Below, one piece after another: positions 42,565 to 51,614 of a DNA stretch of 64,000 nucleotides. Both the position numbers and the translations under genes were made by a program. The DNA comes from JBBIWA01 sp037439425 (GTDB taxonomy: Bacteria > Acidobacteriota > Blastocatellia > RBC074). The first letter of the stretch is position 1; every line of letters starts with the position of its first letter. The notes beneath the pieces were generated by a model. The model saw only the letters and a list, made by a program, of their open reading frames with translations. It searched no databases and had not been told where the DNA came from. Where the stretch lies: positions 62,001 to 126,000 of the forward strand of contig JBBIWA010000009.1 of NCBI GenBank assembly GCA_037439425.1, given 5' to 3'.

Positions 42565-43422
42565 CTAAAGCTGATCGGGATCGATCCCCAATTCGCGCAA
42601 CCTGGCGGCAAACAGGGCAGCGCGGGCCGCTTCTCGCTCTGCGCGTGCAGCTTCCTGATCTGCGCGCGCGGCTTCTCGCGCTGCGCGCTCAGCCTCTCGC
42701 GCCGCACGGGCCGCTTCCTGGTTTGCGCGCATAGCTTGGTCTTCGCCGGTCGGGATCAATTCACCTTGTTCATCGCACCAGCGCAGCCAGTAAGATGCTG
42801 AGAAGTTTTCATAAACGCCTTCCCACAGCCTCAAGCCAAGCCCGACTTCGGGGAGATAAAGATTATCACGCCGCACGTAGCGCTTGCGGCTTAGCTCATA
42901 TAGCCGCAACATCTCATCGCTCAGGTAGCCAAGCGGATCGTGAATCGCGTAGTAGAGAATACCGATCTGCGCGTAGGTACGCATTTTGCTGCCGTCTTCA
43001 TTACCTTCGCGATTGGAAACCACCTCGATCACCACTTCTGGCGGCTTGCCGAATTCCCAGAGGAAGTAAGAGCGGTGTTGCTTTTCCCGCATCTCTTTTG
43101 GCAGTTCGACATCAAGACTCAAGAAGACATCCGGGACAATGGCGGGTTGGTGGATCGAGTAGAAGATCCCGACATTGGCCGCAACAATGAATTCGCGTTT
43201 CCCTCCGCTCTCACTCGGCGGGCCGCTCCAGAAGGTGTAAAGCGGCGCAGTTAGCAAGCGCATCTGTTTTTCCGAAATCCAATTATCCACGGGCGTATCA
43301 TCCTCCGTCACCATCTGCTCGACGGCAGCGCGCACCCGGGCAAGTTCTTCCTCCGGCACCATCTCAGCCGCGTGCTCAGCCTTCACTTTTTCAGTCTCTT
43401 CAGCAGTCAGCAGTTGCGACAT
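42565..43422 (-). CDS. Uma2/DUF820-family protein with Ala/Arg/Glu tail
   Basis: At 285 aa the Uma2-type PD-(D/E)XK-like core (about 55-205) contains FIVAANVGIFYSIHQPAIVPDVFLSLDVE, PPEVVIEVVSNREGNEDGSKM, YAQIGILYYAIHDP and VGLGLRLWEG, giving the D...E-V-x pattern of the fold. The last about 50 residues are repeats of ARAAREAERAAREA type, likely a coiled coil. It starts at ATG 43422 behind AAAGGAG; the in-frame ATG at 43452 is rejected. Uma2 proteins are abundant in cyanobacteria and acidobacteria and of uncertain role. Confidence 0.85.
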   Translation of the reverse strand: MSQLLTAEETEKVKAEHAAEMVPEEELARVRAAVEQMVTEDDTPVDNWISEKQMRLLTAPLYTFWSGPPSESGGKREFIVAANVGIFYSIHQPAIVPDVFLSLDVELPKEMREKQHRSYFLWEFGKPPEVVIEVVSNREGNEDGSKMRTYAQIGILYYAIHDPLGYLSDEMLRLYELSRKRYVRRDNLYLPEVGLGLRLWEGVYENFSASYWLRWCDEQGELIPTGEDQAMRANQEAARAAREAERAAREAARADQEAARAEREAARAALFAARLRELGIDPDQL

Positions 43423-43472
43423 AGCCTGCTCCTTTTCCGCTCGCACTCTCAACCTGTTCTTGGCGGCGCCTA

Positions 43473-46025
43473 CTAAGCCTTCCGGCTTTGCTTCTCCAAC
43501 GACTCAATGGCCTCTCTGAGCGCGCTCCGTAACTGATCGAGACATTCGCGCTGTTGCGCCTCTCGCAATGAGTTGAGCGCGCGTGGATTGCCAACCTTGC
43601 TGAGTGCGCGCACCGCCGCCGTCCGAACGCGAATATTTTTGTCCTTGAGCAACTCGATCAGGTGATCAAGGACGCGATCATCCGCCTGCTCCTTGCGCAA
43701 CTCTTTGCCGAGCGCGCCCAGACAGGCGACCGCAGCAAGGCGCGCTGCCGGATGCTGGCCATAACGACTGTGATCTATAGCCAGCTCTACCGCGCGTTTC
43801 TCTTTGGCTTGCGCCAGCCCGTGGAAAATCGCCGCGCGGATAACTTCCTGCCAGGAACTGCAAGTGAGTGAGGTAGCGAGTATATCATAAGCGCGGTCAG
43901 TGCCAATATTGGCCAGCGCCCGCACCGCCGCCACGGCGACAAAATAACTCTCATCTCGGTCCAACACGTCGCGCAGGAAATCTATCGTTGCCTCATCCTT
44001 GAAATTCCCCATCGCCCAAACGCAGCCGCGCCGCACGCGCGAGTCTGGCTCGGCACGATAGACTTCAAGCAGAGCCAGCAGCGCGCTTTCACTGCCGATC
44101 TTTCCGAGCGAGATCGCAGCGGCCATTCTCACCGCCCAGAAATCTTTTCCACTTAGAACAGCTCGCAGCGCGTTGGTGATCTCTTCTCCTTTGAAGGCGC
44201 TCAACTCAAGTGCTGCTCGCACTCGCCCCAGCATGTCAGTGTCGCGCCTTAATTGGTAGATTAGCTCTTGCGCTGACTTCGGGAAGCGCATGAGCTTAAA
44301 GATACGATGCCCTTTATCAAAGACGACCATCTGTGGCTTCGACTCGCAAGGGAAATAAAAATCCTGCTCGGCCCTATCAACCACCACCTGATAGCTCACG
44401 CGCCGCTCGGCTGCTGTGTCTCCCTCAGCCCCTCCTGTGATCATCTCAATCTCAACCGGCAAGCGAAACAGTGGGACCGTTTTGTCTTCCTCCTGTTGCC
44501 TCTGTTTGACCGACAGCCGCAGCATCCGCTGCTCGCGCTGCCACTGGTAGCTGACTTCGAGTTGCGGATAGCCCGCCCGATACAGCCATTGCTCAAAGAA
44601 CCAGTGAAGATTCTTCCCCGTCGCCTCCTCAATGGCGACTTTCAGATCGTGGGTTTCAGCAACGCCAAAAGCGAACTTCCTCAGATAATGCGCCAGCGAA
44701 CGGAAGAAAGCTTCATCACCCAGAACCGAGCGCAACATATGCAGAACGCAAGCCCCCTTTTCGTAAGCGTGGCGATCCATCAACTCTTCGGAAAAGTGAT
44801 AGCGATTGTCCACAATCGGTCGCCGGTACTCGCTCCAATCCTGGCGCAAGTAAGCGAGAAAATCCTGAAAGAGAACAAACTGCGCTTCGTCACGCCCCTG
44901 CTTGTGCTCGCGCCAGAGATGCTCGGAGTAGGTGGCGAAGCTTTCATTCAACCAGATGTGCGACCAGTCTTTGCACGTCACCAGATCACCCCACCACTGA
45001 TGCGCCAGCTCGTGCGCGACGAGGTCATCATAGTTAAGATCCAGCGCAGCTCGCTCATCGAGCAATACCCGATCGGTCATCGTCGTGGCCGAAGTGTTCT
45101 CCATGGCCCCGAAGAGAAAATCCTCTACCAGAATCTGCGCGTATTTGGGGTAAGGATAGGGGTAACCGAACCGGTCAGCGAAAAATTCGATCATCCGCGG
45201 CGTGTTGGCAAAGAGGCGTCTGCCTTCTTCTTGCCGGTCGCTGTAAACGTAATAGTCAACGGGCAACTCATTGAGATGATCTTGCAGGTGGGCGTAGTGG
45301 CCAATAACGACTGTCACCAGGTAAGCTGGATGCGGTTGATCCTGTCGCCAATGGTAACTCCTGGTGCGCTCGTCAGGATTTTCTCTCACTGCGACGAGCA
45401 CCCCATTCGAGAGCGCAAAACAGTCCTCTCTGACCGTGGCGACGAGTTCCGTGGTCATCTTCTGGTGTGGTGTGTCAACACAGGGGAACCACCAGTGCGC
45501 ATCTTCGTTTTCGCCCTGCGACCAGATTTGGCGCGGCTTGTCTGGATAAGCCTCATCAGGCTTGATGAAGAAAATCCCCTTGCGCGGTTTACAAGAGTAG
45601 ACGATTTCAACCGTCAATTCTTCATCGCGGTCATAGGCGCGATCCAGCTCGATGGCTATCTTCTCCTGAAAGGTCTCAAAGCTCAGCGCCACTGATTGGT
45701 TTTCTGCGCCCACCTCAGAGTTCTCGCCACGCACCAGCCGTACACTGCTCACACTCAGCTCAGCCCCGTCCAGCTCAAAGTGAGTAAAGCCGCCAGCCAA
45801 TGGGGCCAGCCTCAGCCTGGCGCTTCCGCTGATGGTTTCTCGCTCATCATCAAAGCGCAGCTCCAGTTTGAGGTGCTTGAGGTCGAAGTGACGATCCGGC
45901 GTGTGGTGTTCCGGTCCGGAGACTTCTTCACGCTCGATGGGCGGAAGGGGTTCGTAAAGATTAACATCGGCCCACTGACGCGGGTCTAGCAAAGCTGGAT
46001 GAACCAGCGGGTCGTGGATGCTCAT
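43473..46025 (-). CDS. M1-family zinc aminopeptidase with C-terminal HEAT-like repeats
   Basis: At 850 aa, FGAMENTSATTM has the GAMEN exopeptidase motif (306-310), and HELAHQWWGDL...WLNESFA gives zinc ligands His338, His342 and Glu361 with catalytic Glu339. A beta-sandwich N-domain (about 40-210, DLKHLKLELRFDD) precedes it. About residues 585-840 form HEAT/PBS-lyase-like repeats (ALRAVLSGKDFWAVRMAAAISLGKIG, LLALLEVYRAEPDSRVRRGCVWAMGN, AVRALANIGTD), a fusion seen in cytosolic M1 peptidases of some bacteria. No signal peptide, so probably cytoplasmic. The start at 46025 is chosen over 46061; the SD is weak. Confidence 0.92.
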   Translation of the reverse strand: MSIHDPLVHPALLDPRQWADVNLYEPLPPIEREEVSGPEHHTPDRHFDLKHLKLELRFDDERETISGSARLRLAPLAGGFTHFELDGAELSVSSVRLVRGENSEVGAENQSVALSFETFQEKIAIELDRAYDRDEELTVEIVYSCKPRKGIFFIKPDEAYPDKPRQIWSQGENEDAHWWFPCVDTPHQKMTTELVATVREDCFALSNGVLVAVRENPDERTRSYHWRQDQPHPAYLVTVVIGHYAHLQDHLNELPVDYYVYSDRQEEGRRLFANTPRMIEFFADRFGYPYPYPKYAQILVEDFLFGAMENTSATTMTDRVLLDERAALDLNYDDLVAHELAHQWWGDLVTCKDWSHIWLNESFATYSEHLWREHKQGRDEAQFVLFQDFLAYLRQDWSEYRRPIVDNRYHFSEELMDRHAYEKGACVLHMLRSVLGDEAFFRSLAHYLRKFAFGVAETHDLKVAIEEATGKNLHWFFEQWLYRAGYPQLEVSYQWQREQRMLRLSVKQRQQEEDKTVPLFRLPVEIEMITGGAEGDTAAERRVSYQVVVDRAEQDFYFPCESKPQMVVFDKGHRIFKLMRFPKSAQELIYQLRRDTDMLGRVRAALELSAFKGEEITNALRAVLSGKDFWAVRMAAAISLGKIGSESALLALLEVYRAEPDSRVRRGCVWAMGNFKDEATIDFLRDVLDRDESYFVAVAAVRALANIGTDRAYDILATSLTCSSWQEVIRAAIFHGLAQAKEKRAVELAIDHSRYGQHPAARLAAVACLGALGKELRKEQADDRVLDHLIELLKDKNIRVRTAAVRALSKVGNPRALNSLREAQQRECLDQLRSALREAIESLEKQSRKA

Positions 46026-46580
46026 AACCCCTAGTTTCAAATTTTGAGCGGCAAATAGCAAGTCTCACCTTGCTCTTTTTCTCAGGGCCCCTGGCTGCCC
46101 TCCTTACCTCTGGGTCCCTCTGGCAGGAGCGACCAATGCATTCAGCAATTCCTGCTTAGCCGGATACGCCTGTAAATTGTTGAATTAGTCAAAAGAGTTT
46201 CTGCGCTTGAACCGCGAGAGGTTCTGAAATAAGCGCGTGAGAGGTGAAGCGTAAAGCGTTAAACTCCCGCCATCAGACCACTCAAGAGATTAACTTTTGA
46301 AGCCTTTCGAGATTTACTCACCCTGAAGTCTTCAAGCAAGTCCTTGAGAGTCGTGAGTGCGAGACCGCTTTCGCAGTGGCTGGGTGGCACTTCAGTACAT
46401 TCTTCCAACACCCGAGCTTGCCGGCGGTTCAGCGGCGAACGGAAGAACCAGCCTGGGCGAGCAGAAGCTGGAACGAGTCTTTGAGTTAGAGGAGATAGCG
46501 TCCAATACGCATATGCGAGAGAGCCTTGACTGTAACCGACCGAGCCGTTGCGGCAGCTCACAGCCTGAGGTCTTAGAGCG

Positions 46581-46690
46581 GACGGCGGAGAGTCGGATAG
46601 AGGGTGCGGTTTGTGACTTCCAGAGCCTTTTGAGCTAGCGCGCGAATTTGATGGACGGCGGAGAGTCGGATGGAGTGTGCGGTTTGTGAC
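46581..46690 (+). repeat. 37-bp direct repeat
   Basis: 46581-46617 and 46654-46690 both read GACGGCGGAGAGTCGGATRG AG...GTGCGGTTTGTGAC with two differences, 73 bp apart. The unit between them includes TTGAGCTAGCGCG. Confidence 0.8.
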
Positions 46691-46872
46691 CGAGTAGTGA
46701 GAAGTATCACCCGGTCGCTTTCGAGGGGAGTGAATATTTTCATTCGAGGAAGATCAACTCTGCTGGAAGTTTGAGGCGCGAGGGCAACAGAGGCGAGACG
46801 CATTATTCACAGGTGGTGGTGGAGGCGACAATAGGGGCGCGCCGGCAGAGGTGACATTTTGCCGCAAAGATG

Positions 46873-46891
46873 CCACGGCCTAGCGCCGTGG
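46873..46891. repeat. Hairpin CCACGGC/GCCGTGG
   Basis: Perfect 7-bp arms with loop CTAGC. The same arms (loop ACAAG) recur in each unit of the tandem repeat at 47017-47177. Confidence 0.6.
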
Positions 46892-46913
46892 AGTCTCACG
46901 CTCCTGGCTACCA

Positions 46914-46945
46914 AATCCGCAATTCGCAATTCGCAATCCGAAATT
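46914..46945. repeat. Heptamer tandem repeat (AATTCGC)
   Basis: AATCCGC, AATTCGC, AATTCGC, AATCCG, AAATTC in a row; related to the repeat at 9473-9511. Confidence 0.7.
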
Positions 46946-47016
46946 CAAAGGGGAGTCTCACGATCCTTGCTACTGTAAGCGCCAATGGAGAGCGTTTAGG
47001 AAAAAACGTCGATGTT

Positions 47017-47177
47017 AGCCACAAACGTGAAACTCCACGGCACAAGGCCGTGGCATCTCAAAATAATCTCGCCCGCCTGTAGCTACAAACGTGAAGCTCC
47101 ACGGCACAAGGCCGGGGCATCTCAAAATCATCTTGCCTGCGTGTGTAGCTACAAACGTGAAACTCCACGGCGTAAGC
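47017..47177 (+). repeat. Tandem 62-65 bp repeat with internal hairpin
   Basis: Three units begin AGCYACAAACGTGAAR CTCC (about 47017, 47080 and 47145). The first contains the hairpin CCACGGC-ACAAG-GCCGTGG, the second a one-base variant, and the third only the left arm. Ends at the transposase remnant. Confidence 0.75.
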
Positions 47178-47571
47178 TGATCTATCACAACTCGTGGCTG
47201 ATGGACTTGGAAGTGACCCGAGAGAGCGCGGCTCAGATCATCGGGCCTTCACGCTCTCGAATCGAGAAGCGTTCGGTTCAAAGTCCACAAGAAGGACGGC
47301 TATGAAAAGGACTGCTATGAATGGGAACACAATTACGCTCACTTCCCTGCCCCACGCTCTCGCTGGTCTTTTACCTGCTCTCGGTGGGTTGGCGTGTTTA
47401 GCGCACAAGGCGTTGGCGGCCGTGCTGCTCGGCTCTATCAGAAGTCTCCTGAAAGCCAATCGCGGCGCTCCTTGGGGTCGATCTTTTGGGTCGGCTTTTC
47501 CAAAATCGTCGTGGATAGCTCTCGCAGCATTGTGGTTGTGGCATTTGAGCGAAGAAGGTGACAGTTCTTAA
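47177..47571 (+). pseudogene. Decayed DDE transposase C-terminus, copy 1
   Basis: LIYHNSWLMDLEVTRESAAQIIGPSRSRIEK matches the LYHNSWITNLDIDQEDVAVMVQIGQSRRKIE of copy 2. A frameshift near 47268 leads to HKKDGYE...WEHNYAH, matching KNGGYELEHNYDHG, and then LYQK and later pieces are found in other frames. The remnant is clearly non-functional. It abuts the tandem repeat on its left. Confidence 0.7.
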
Positions 47572-47831
47572 TCAGGCGAGACTCAGGCTGCAGCGAGCGG
47601 AGAAAGATGGCGACGAAGCGGCCCACGTTTCAATCAGCAGTACCGGAGCCCACTTGCGGGCAAACAGGCCTCCTCGAAGCTGGGGCGGCGGCTGTTTACT
47701 GCCACTACTGTCTACTATATTTCCGTGATCAGTGCGCCATCTGACTCAGTGAGGCACGCAAGCGGCACACTCTGTGCCCCTCGTTTCCCGCTTGAGCGGG
47801 AATTGCTCCCCTTTCTTCGAATATCGGATCG

Positions 47832-48290
47832 CCCAACAGGTACCGATCAAAGCTGAAGGCGAAGTCGAGGTCAATTTTATCGAGGCCTCGCGAGCGGGAT
47901 CGAGAAGGGAAAATGCTCTACCATAACAGTTGGATCACCAACCTGGATATCGATCAAGAGGATGTAGCGGTGATGGTCCAGATCGGGCAAAGTCGTCGGA
48001 AGATTGAGAATGAACAATTCAATGTCCATAAGAATGGTGGCTATGAATTGGAACACAATTACGATCACGGGAAGAAGAATCTCTCGATGGTCTTTTATCT
48101 GTTGAACCTGCTGGCCTTTGTGAGCCACTTGATATTGGAATTGGGAGAGAGTCTTTATCAGAAATGCCGTAAGCAGGAAACGCTGCGTGAAACTTGGAAT
48201 ATCCTACGAACTTTGACGCCGACGCTTTTGTTCAAGAGTTGGCAAGCTATGCTGCTGCACTTTCTGGGTGAGCAAGAAGCCAGCCCATAA
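47832..48290 (+). pseudogene. DDE transposase C-terminal fragment, copy 2
   Basis: The open part (47913-48290, 125 codons) reads MLYHNSWITNLDIDQEDVAVMVQIGQSRRKIENEQFNVHKNGGYELEHNYDHGKKNLSMVFYLLNLLAFVSHLI. The IENEQFN and LEHNYxHG block is the last catalytic-Glu region of a group of IS4/ISNCY-like DDE transposases. Upstream, VPIKAEGEVEVNFIE is in another frame (about 47838-47885), so the gene is broken and its N-terminal two thirds are missing. No terminal inverted repeats were found. Confidence 0.75.
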
Positions 48291-48666
48291 AGAGGCAAAG
48301 CTCAGACCGGAGCTAAATCGAGCAGCGACCAAGCAAGAAACTGACTGGGATTCAAAAGTAAGGAGCCGGAGCGAGCGAAGATAAAGCCAATCAGGATGGG
48401 GATATTCGTTCTCACTCGGGAGCGAAGGGGAATGCTGTCCGGAGCCCAATCCAATCGAGAGTAGCGGAGCCTGGGAGAGTTGCCGTTAGGCTGGGTGGCC
48501 GGGAATTGCTGCAATGCATTGACGCCGTACTGGCCGTAGAGTAGAGTTAAGGCTGCGGGAGCGCTCGTCCCCAGCGCCGCCAGGATTTAGTTGAGATTAG
48601 TTGAGGGGGACAGGAGCGCAGCCAGATGGCGCCAGGCCGTCAGCTTCCCTCTCACGGTCGCGAGCA
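48291..48666. other. Gap between transposase remnant and T6SS cluster
   Basis: No gene supported. The T6SS FHA gene frame is open from 48601, but its likely start is 48667. No promoter could be assigned. Confidence 0.4.
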
Positions 48667-49836
48667 ATGCAATCTGAAGTCATTCTCACCGTCACCTATG
48701 GCCATGAGCAGAAGCGAGAAATAAGCGTTGAGTCGCCACGCTTCACCATCGGCCGCAGCCCGGATAATGACCTGGTCATCAACGATTCAGGGATGTCACG
48801 CCGGCATGCGTTGATTGAAACCTATGACGGGATCGTTCAAATTTCAGACTGCGGATCGCAAAATGGGACCTTCGTCAATGGCCAGCCGATCCTCGGAGCC
48901 CAGCTCCTCAAGGATGGTGATGTGATCTGCCTCGGCTCAAGTTGTCAGATCGCCGTTCGGTTTGCCACTGTCTCCTCCAAGCCCCTTGAGGCGGCCACTG
49001 CCCCACCACCTGGTTTGAGCCAGCAGCTACGGGGGCTCACCACACCAGTGCTTGCAGCCGCCGTTATCGCCGCCATATTGCTACTTACAGTAGTCCTCAT
49101 TCTAGTGCTCGACCACTCCCGGGCAAATGGCGCCAAGAAATCAAACGATCTGTTGATGGCTGATGAGAGACCACAGTCAGCAGGATCAGAGACCCCTTCT
49201 GTGAGAAGCGGTACGGAGGCAGAGGCTGGCAGCCAACCATCTTCCCCATCCGTTTCGCTTGATCAGATCGAGCGACTGGCTGGACAAATGCTTCGCCGTA
49301 TCAGCAGTGATGACAAACCCTATCTGTTTCCGCCTCAGGTATTGGGCGAGATACAGCAGAAAGTCAAGCAGTATCGTGCTGCGCCTGAGCTGGGTGAAAC
49401 GCTGCGCGCGCTCGCGCTGGCAGAGGCGGAGATTGCCCGCCTGGCGCGCCACGAAGGGCTTGAGCCGGACCTGGTCAGCTATCTAGCATTGGCCGAGACC
49501 TGGGGCGGAGCAACGAGTCGCGATCTGGTTCAAACAGCGCGCCAGATGCTGCCGGATGTGCTTTCGCTGCGCGCCACCTTCGAGAGCACTTCGGCCGATG
49601 GCAGTTTGATTATCGTTGCTGCCTACAAGATGGGACCTGGCACGAAGAAGTCGCACCCGCTACTGGCGAGGATGCGGCGCGTGGTCGAAAATCCCCTCAC
49701 GCAGCGCAATGTCTGGTATCTGTACGAGCGCGGCGCGATCGAGGCGGCGGTCTATGATTTCGTGGTGAGCTTCCTCGCGCTTGGTGTGATCGCCCAAAAC
49801 CCACATCAGTTCGGCTTCTCGCTCACTCCAGCCTAG
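48667..49836 (+). CDS. T6SS-associated FHA-domain membrane protein
   Basis: At 389 aa the FHA domain (about 20-95) has the phosphothreonine-binding residues GRS (29-31), SRRH (44-47) and NGTFVNG (66-72). A transmembrane helix (about 126-148) follows. The periplasmic part (about 150-389) contains EGLEPDLVSYLALAE and ADGSLIIVAAYKMGPG, which faintly resembles a lytic transglycosylase core. FHA proteins control T6SS assembly with Ser/Thr kinases and phosphatases; none is in the window. The start at 48667 is chosen for homology, though the frame is open from TTG 48601. First gene of the T6SS cluster. Confidence 0.8.
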   Translation: MQSEVILTVTYGHEQKREISVESPRFTIGRSPDNDLVINDSGMSRRHALIETYDGIVQISDCGSQNGTFVNGQPILGAQLLKDGDVICLGSSCQIAVRFATVSSKPLEAATAPPPGLSQQLRGLTTPVLAAAVIAAILLLTVVLILVLDHSRANGAKKSNDLLMADERPQSAGSETPSVRSGTEAEAGSQPSSPSVSLDQIERLAGQMLRRISSDDKPYLFPPQVLGEIQQKVKQYRAAPELGETLRALALAEAEIARLARHEGLEPDLVSYLALAETWGGATSRDLVQTARQMLPDVLSLRATFESTSADGSLIIVAAYKMGPGTKKSHPLLARMRRVVENPLTQRNVWYLYERGAIEAAVYDFVVSFLALGVIAQNPHQFGFSLTPA

Positions 49837-50174
49837 CTGGGGCGCCTCAAGGGCAAAGAGCAGTGGGCGAGGAAGTAGAGTGAGAAGTCATCATCCCTGT
49901 TCTACGGCTCTGGGCTCTTTGGGAGAAATTGTTGACAAATCGCCGCACCGTGGAGCAAAATCGGCCTGTCTTGATCGAAAGCCGGTTATCGCAACTACGT
50001 GTCTTAAAGCCAGGGTGCTTTGTCTACGCGTGCTAACCCGATCAGGGAAGCAAGCCAGCCTGCTGCTTCAAACTGGCATTGAGTATCGGATTGAGACAGA
50101 TTGTCCCGGAGAGGGAGCCGAAGCAATCTTAATTTGTGCGGTCCGAGCTAAGGCAGGAAGCAGCTGAAAAGCCT
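49837..50174. other. 338-nt gap before tssK
   Basis: No gene supported. AGGAAG at 50153-50158 is 16 nt from the tssK ATG, an unusually long spacing. No hairpin with a T-run was seen. Confidence 0.4.
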
Positions 50175-51527
50175 ATGAGCCGTTATCGCAAGGTAATCTG
50201 GACCGAGGGGATGCTGCTAACCCCACACCATTTTCAGCAGTGGGACAATTACCACGAAGAGCTGCTCAACTCACGACTGGCTTCACTGGTCCCTTACGAG
50301 TGGGGGGTTCTGAATCTTCAGGTCAATCTCGAATCGCTGGCGAACGGTTATTTCGAGCTGGTCAGTTGCAGTGCTGTGATGCCTGATGGGCTGCTGATCA
50401 ATCTGCCGCAGGCCGGGCCACTGCCTGACCCGCGTCCGGTGGAGGGCCATTTTGAAGCAACCGCAGAGAGGCTGGCTGTCCACCTGGCGATTCCGGCCAA
50501 GCGCGTCGGCGCAGCCAATTTTCAGATAGATGGTACTGAGCGCGCCTCTATGGTGCGCTACTCGCAAGAGGCCAGCAGCGTCGTGGACGAGACAACCGGC
50601 GAAAACGAGCAGACGATCGCAGTAGCGCAACCGCATTTTCGCCTCCTGTTTGCCGAAGAACTGCGCGATGGTTACAGCTCGATCAAGATCGCCGAGCTGG
50701 AACGCACAGCGACCGGGCAACTAGCGCTCTCAGAGAGCTATATTCCCCCGCTGCTCAATGTGGCGGCCTCGTCCTGGCTGGTCAATATGCTCCGCCAGCT
50801 GGTTGAAATTTTGATTACCAAAAGCAGCACGCTCGGTGAACAGCGACGCCAGCGGGCGGCCTCATTGGCCGATTTCACGACTTCAGAGGTCGCTGCCTTC
50901 TGGTTGCTGCACACGGTCAACTCGGCGATTCCAACACTAGCGCATCTGTTTCGCACGCGGCTGGTGCATCCCGAACGATTGTACACAGAGATGGCGAAAC
51001 TAGCTGGCTCGCTGATGACTTTCGCCACCGACCGCCATCCGAAGGAGATTGTGCGCTACGAGCACACAGACCTTTATTTCACTTTCAGCCAACTGGCAGC
51101 CGAGATTCGCCAACTGCTGGAAACGGTGATTCCAACCAAGTGTGTTGCCATTCCGCTGGAGAACATTCGGAAATCGCTCTACGTAGGACGTGTGCAAGAT
51201 GACCGGTTGCTGCAGGAGGCGGCCTTCTTCCTCGGCGTGCAGGCGCGCATGCCGGAAGGCCGGATGATCGAACTGGTGCCGCGCGTGGTCAAAGTCGCGG
51301 CGCGCGATGTGATTGATACCGTCGTCGGATCAGCACTGCCGGGCGTGGCGCTCAGACATGCTTCTCCGCCCCCGGCAGCCATCCCCTTGCGCGTGGGATA
51401 CCATTATTTCGGACTCGACCGCTCCGGCCCCTTCTGGGAAAACATTCGCGGCTCGAAACTCATTGCCATTTACATGCCCGATGAGTTCCCTGAGGTGAAG
51501 CTGGAGATGTATGCGATTAAACCTTGA
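50175..51527 (+). CDS. tssK: T6SS baseplate protein TssK
   Basis: Trimeric adaptor linking the baseplate to the TssLM membrane complex. At 450 aa it starts MSRYRKVIWTEGMLLTPHHFQQWDNYHEE, the universal TssK N-terminus, and has QAGPLPDPRPVEGHF and the C-terminal LRVGYHYFGLDRSGPFWENI. The frame is open 13 codons upstream, but 50175 fits the family. It precedes tssL and tssM, the standard order. Confidence 0.95.
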   Translation: MSRYRKVIWTEGMLLTPHHFQQWDNYHEELLNSRLASLVPYEWGVLNLQVNLESLANGYFELVSCSAVMPDGLLINLPQAGPLPDPRPVEGHFEATAERLAVHLAIPAKRVGAANFQIDGTERASMVRYSQEASSVVDETTGENEQTIAVAQPHFRLLFAEELRDGYSSIKIAELERTATGQLALSESYIPPLLNVAASSWLVNMLRQLVEILITKSSTLGEQRRQRAASLADFTTSEVAAFWLLHTVNSAIPTLAHLFRTRLVHPERLYTEMAKLAGSLMTFATDRHPKEIVRYEHTDLYFTFSQLAAEIRQLLETVIPTKCVAIPLENIRKSLYVGRVQDDRLLQEAAFFLGVQARMPEGRMIELVPRVVKVAARDVIDTVVGSALPGVALRHASPPPAAIPLRVGYHYFGLDRSGPFWENIRGSKLIAIYMPDEFPEVKLEMYAIKP

Positions 51528-51535
51528 ATGCAGTC

Positions 51536-51613
51536 GTCAGTAGCCAGTGGCCATTAATCACCCTACTGGCTACTGAATGCTGACTTGACTACTCCTGCAT
51601 GCTGACTACTGAT
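51536..51613 (+). repeat. Family B hairpin repeat before tssL
   Basis: CAGTAGCCAGT (51538-51548) and ACTGGCTACTG (51565-51575) are perfect inverted repeats. The related TGCTGACTACTG follows and runs to the tssL ATG at 51615, leaving no SD. A near relative lies at 62944-63000. Confidence 0.75.
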
Positions 51614-51614
51614 T

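Larger units (their letters stand above)
46026..47160. other. Repeat-rich gap without a gene (left part)
   Basis: No supported gene. It holds a 37-bp direct repeat (46581-46617, 46654-46690), a hairpin CCACGGC...GCCGTGG (46873-46891), a 7-bp tandem repeat and the beginning of a 62-65 bp tandem repeat. It separates the M1 peptidase from the T6SS cluster. Confidence 0.55.

Noticed and set aside
44307..45695. 462-codon open frame on the plus strand opposite the M1 aminopeptidase
   Set aside because: It is fully antisense to a well-conserved gene, has no family motif or SD, and its codon pattern reflects the opposite strand.
47017..47177. Possible CRISPR array
   Set aside because: Units are nearly identical through their full length, with no unique spacers, only three units and internal hairpins; this is a tandem repeat.
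47194..47571. 125-codon open frame in the decayed region
   Set aside because: It mixes frames of an eroded transposase; only parts in different frames match copy 2, so it is not a real gene.
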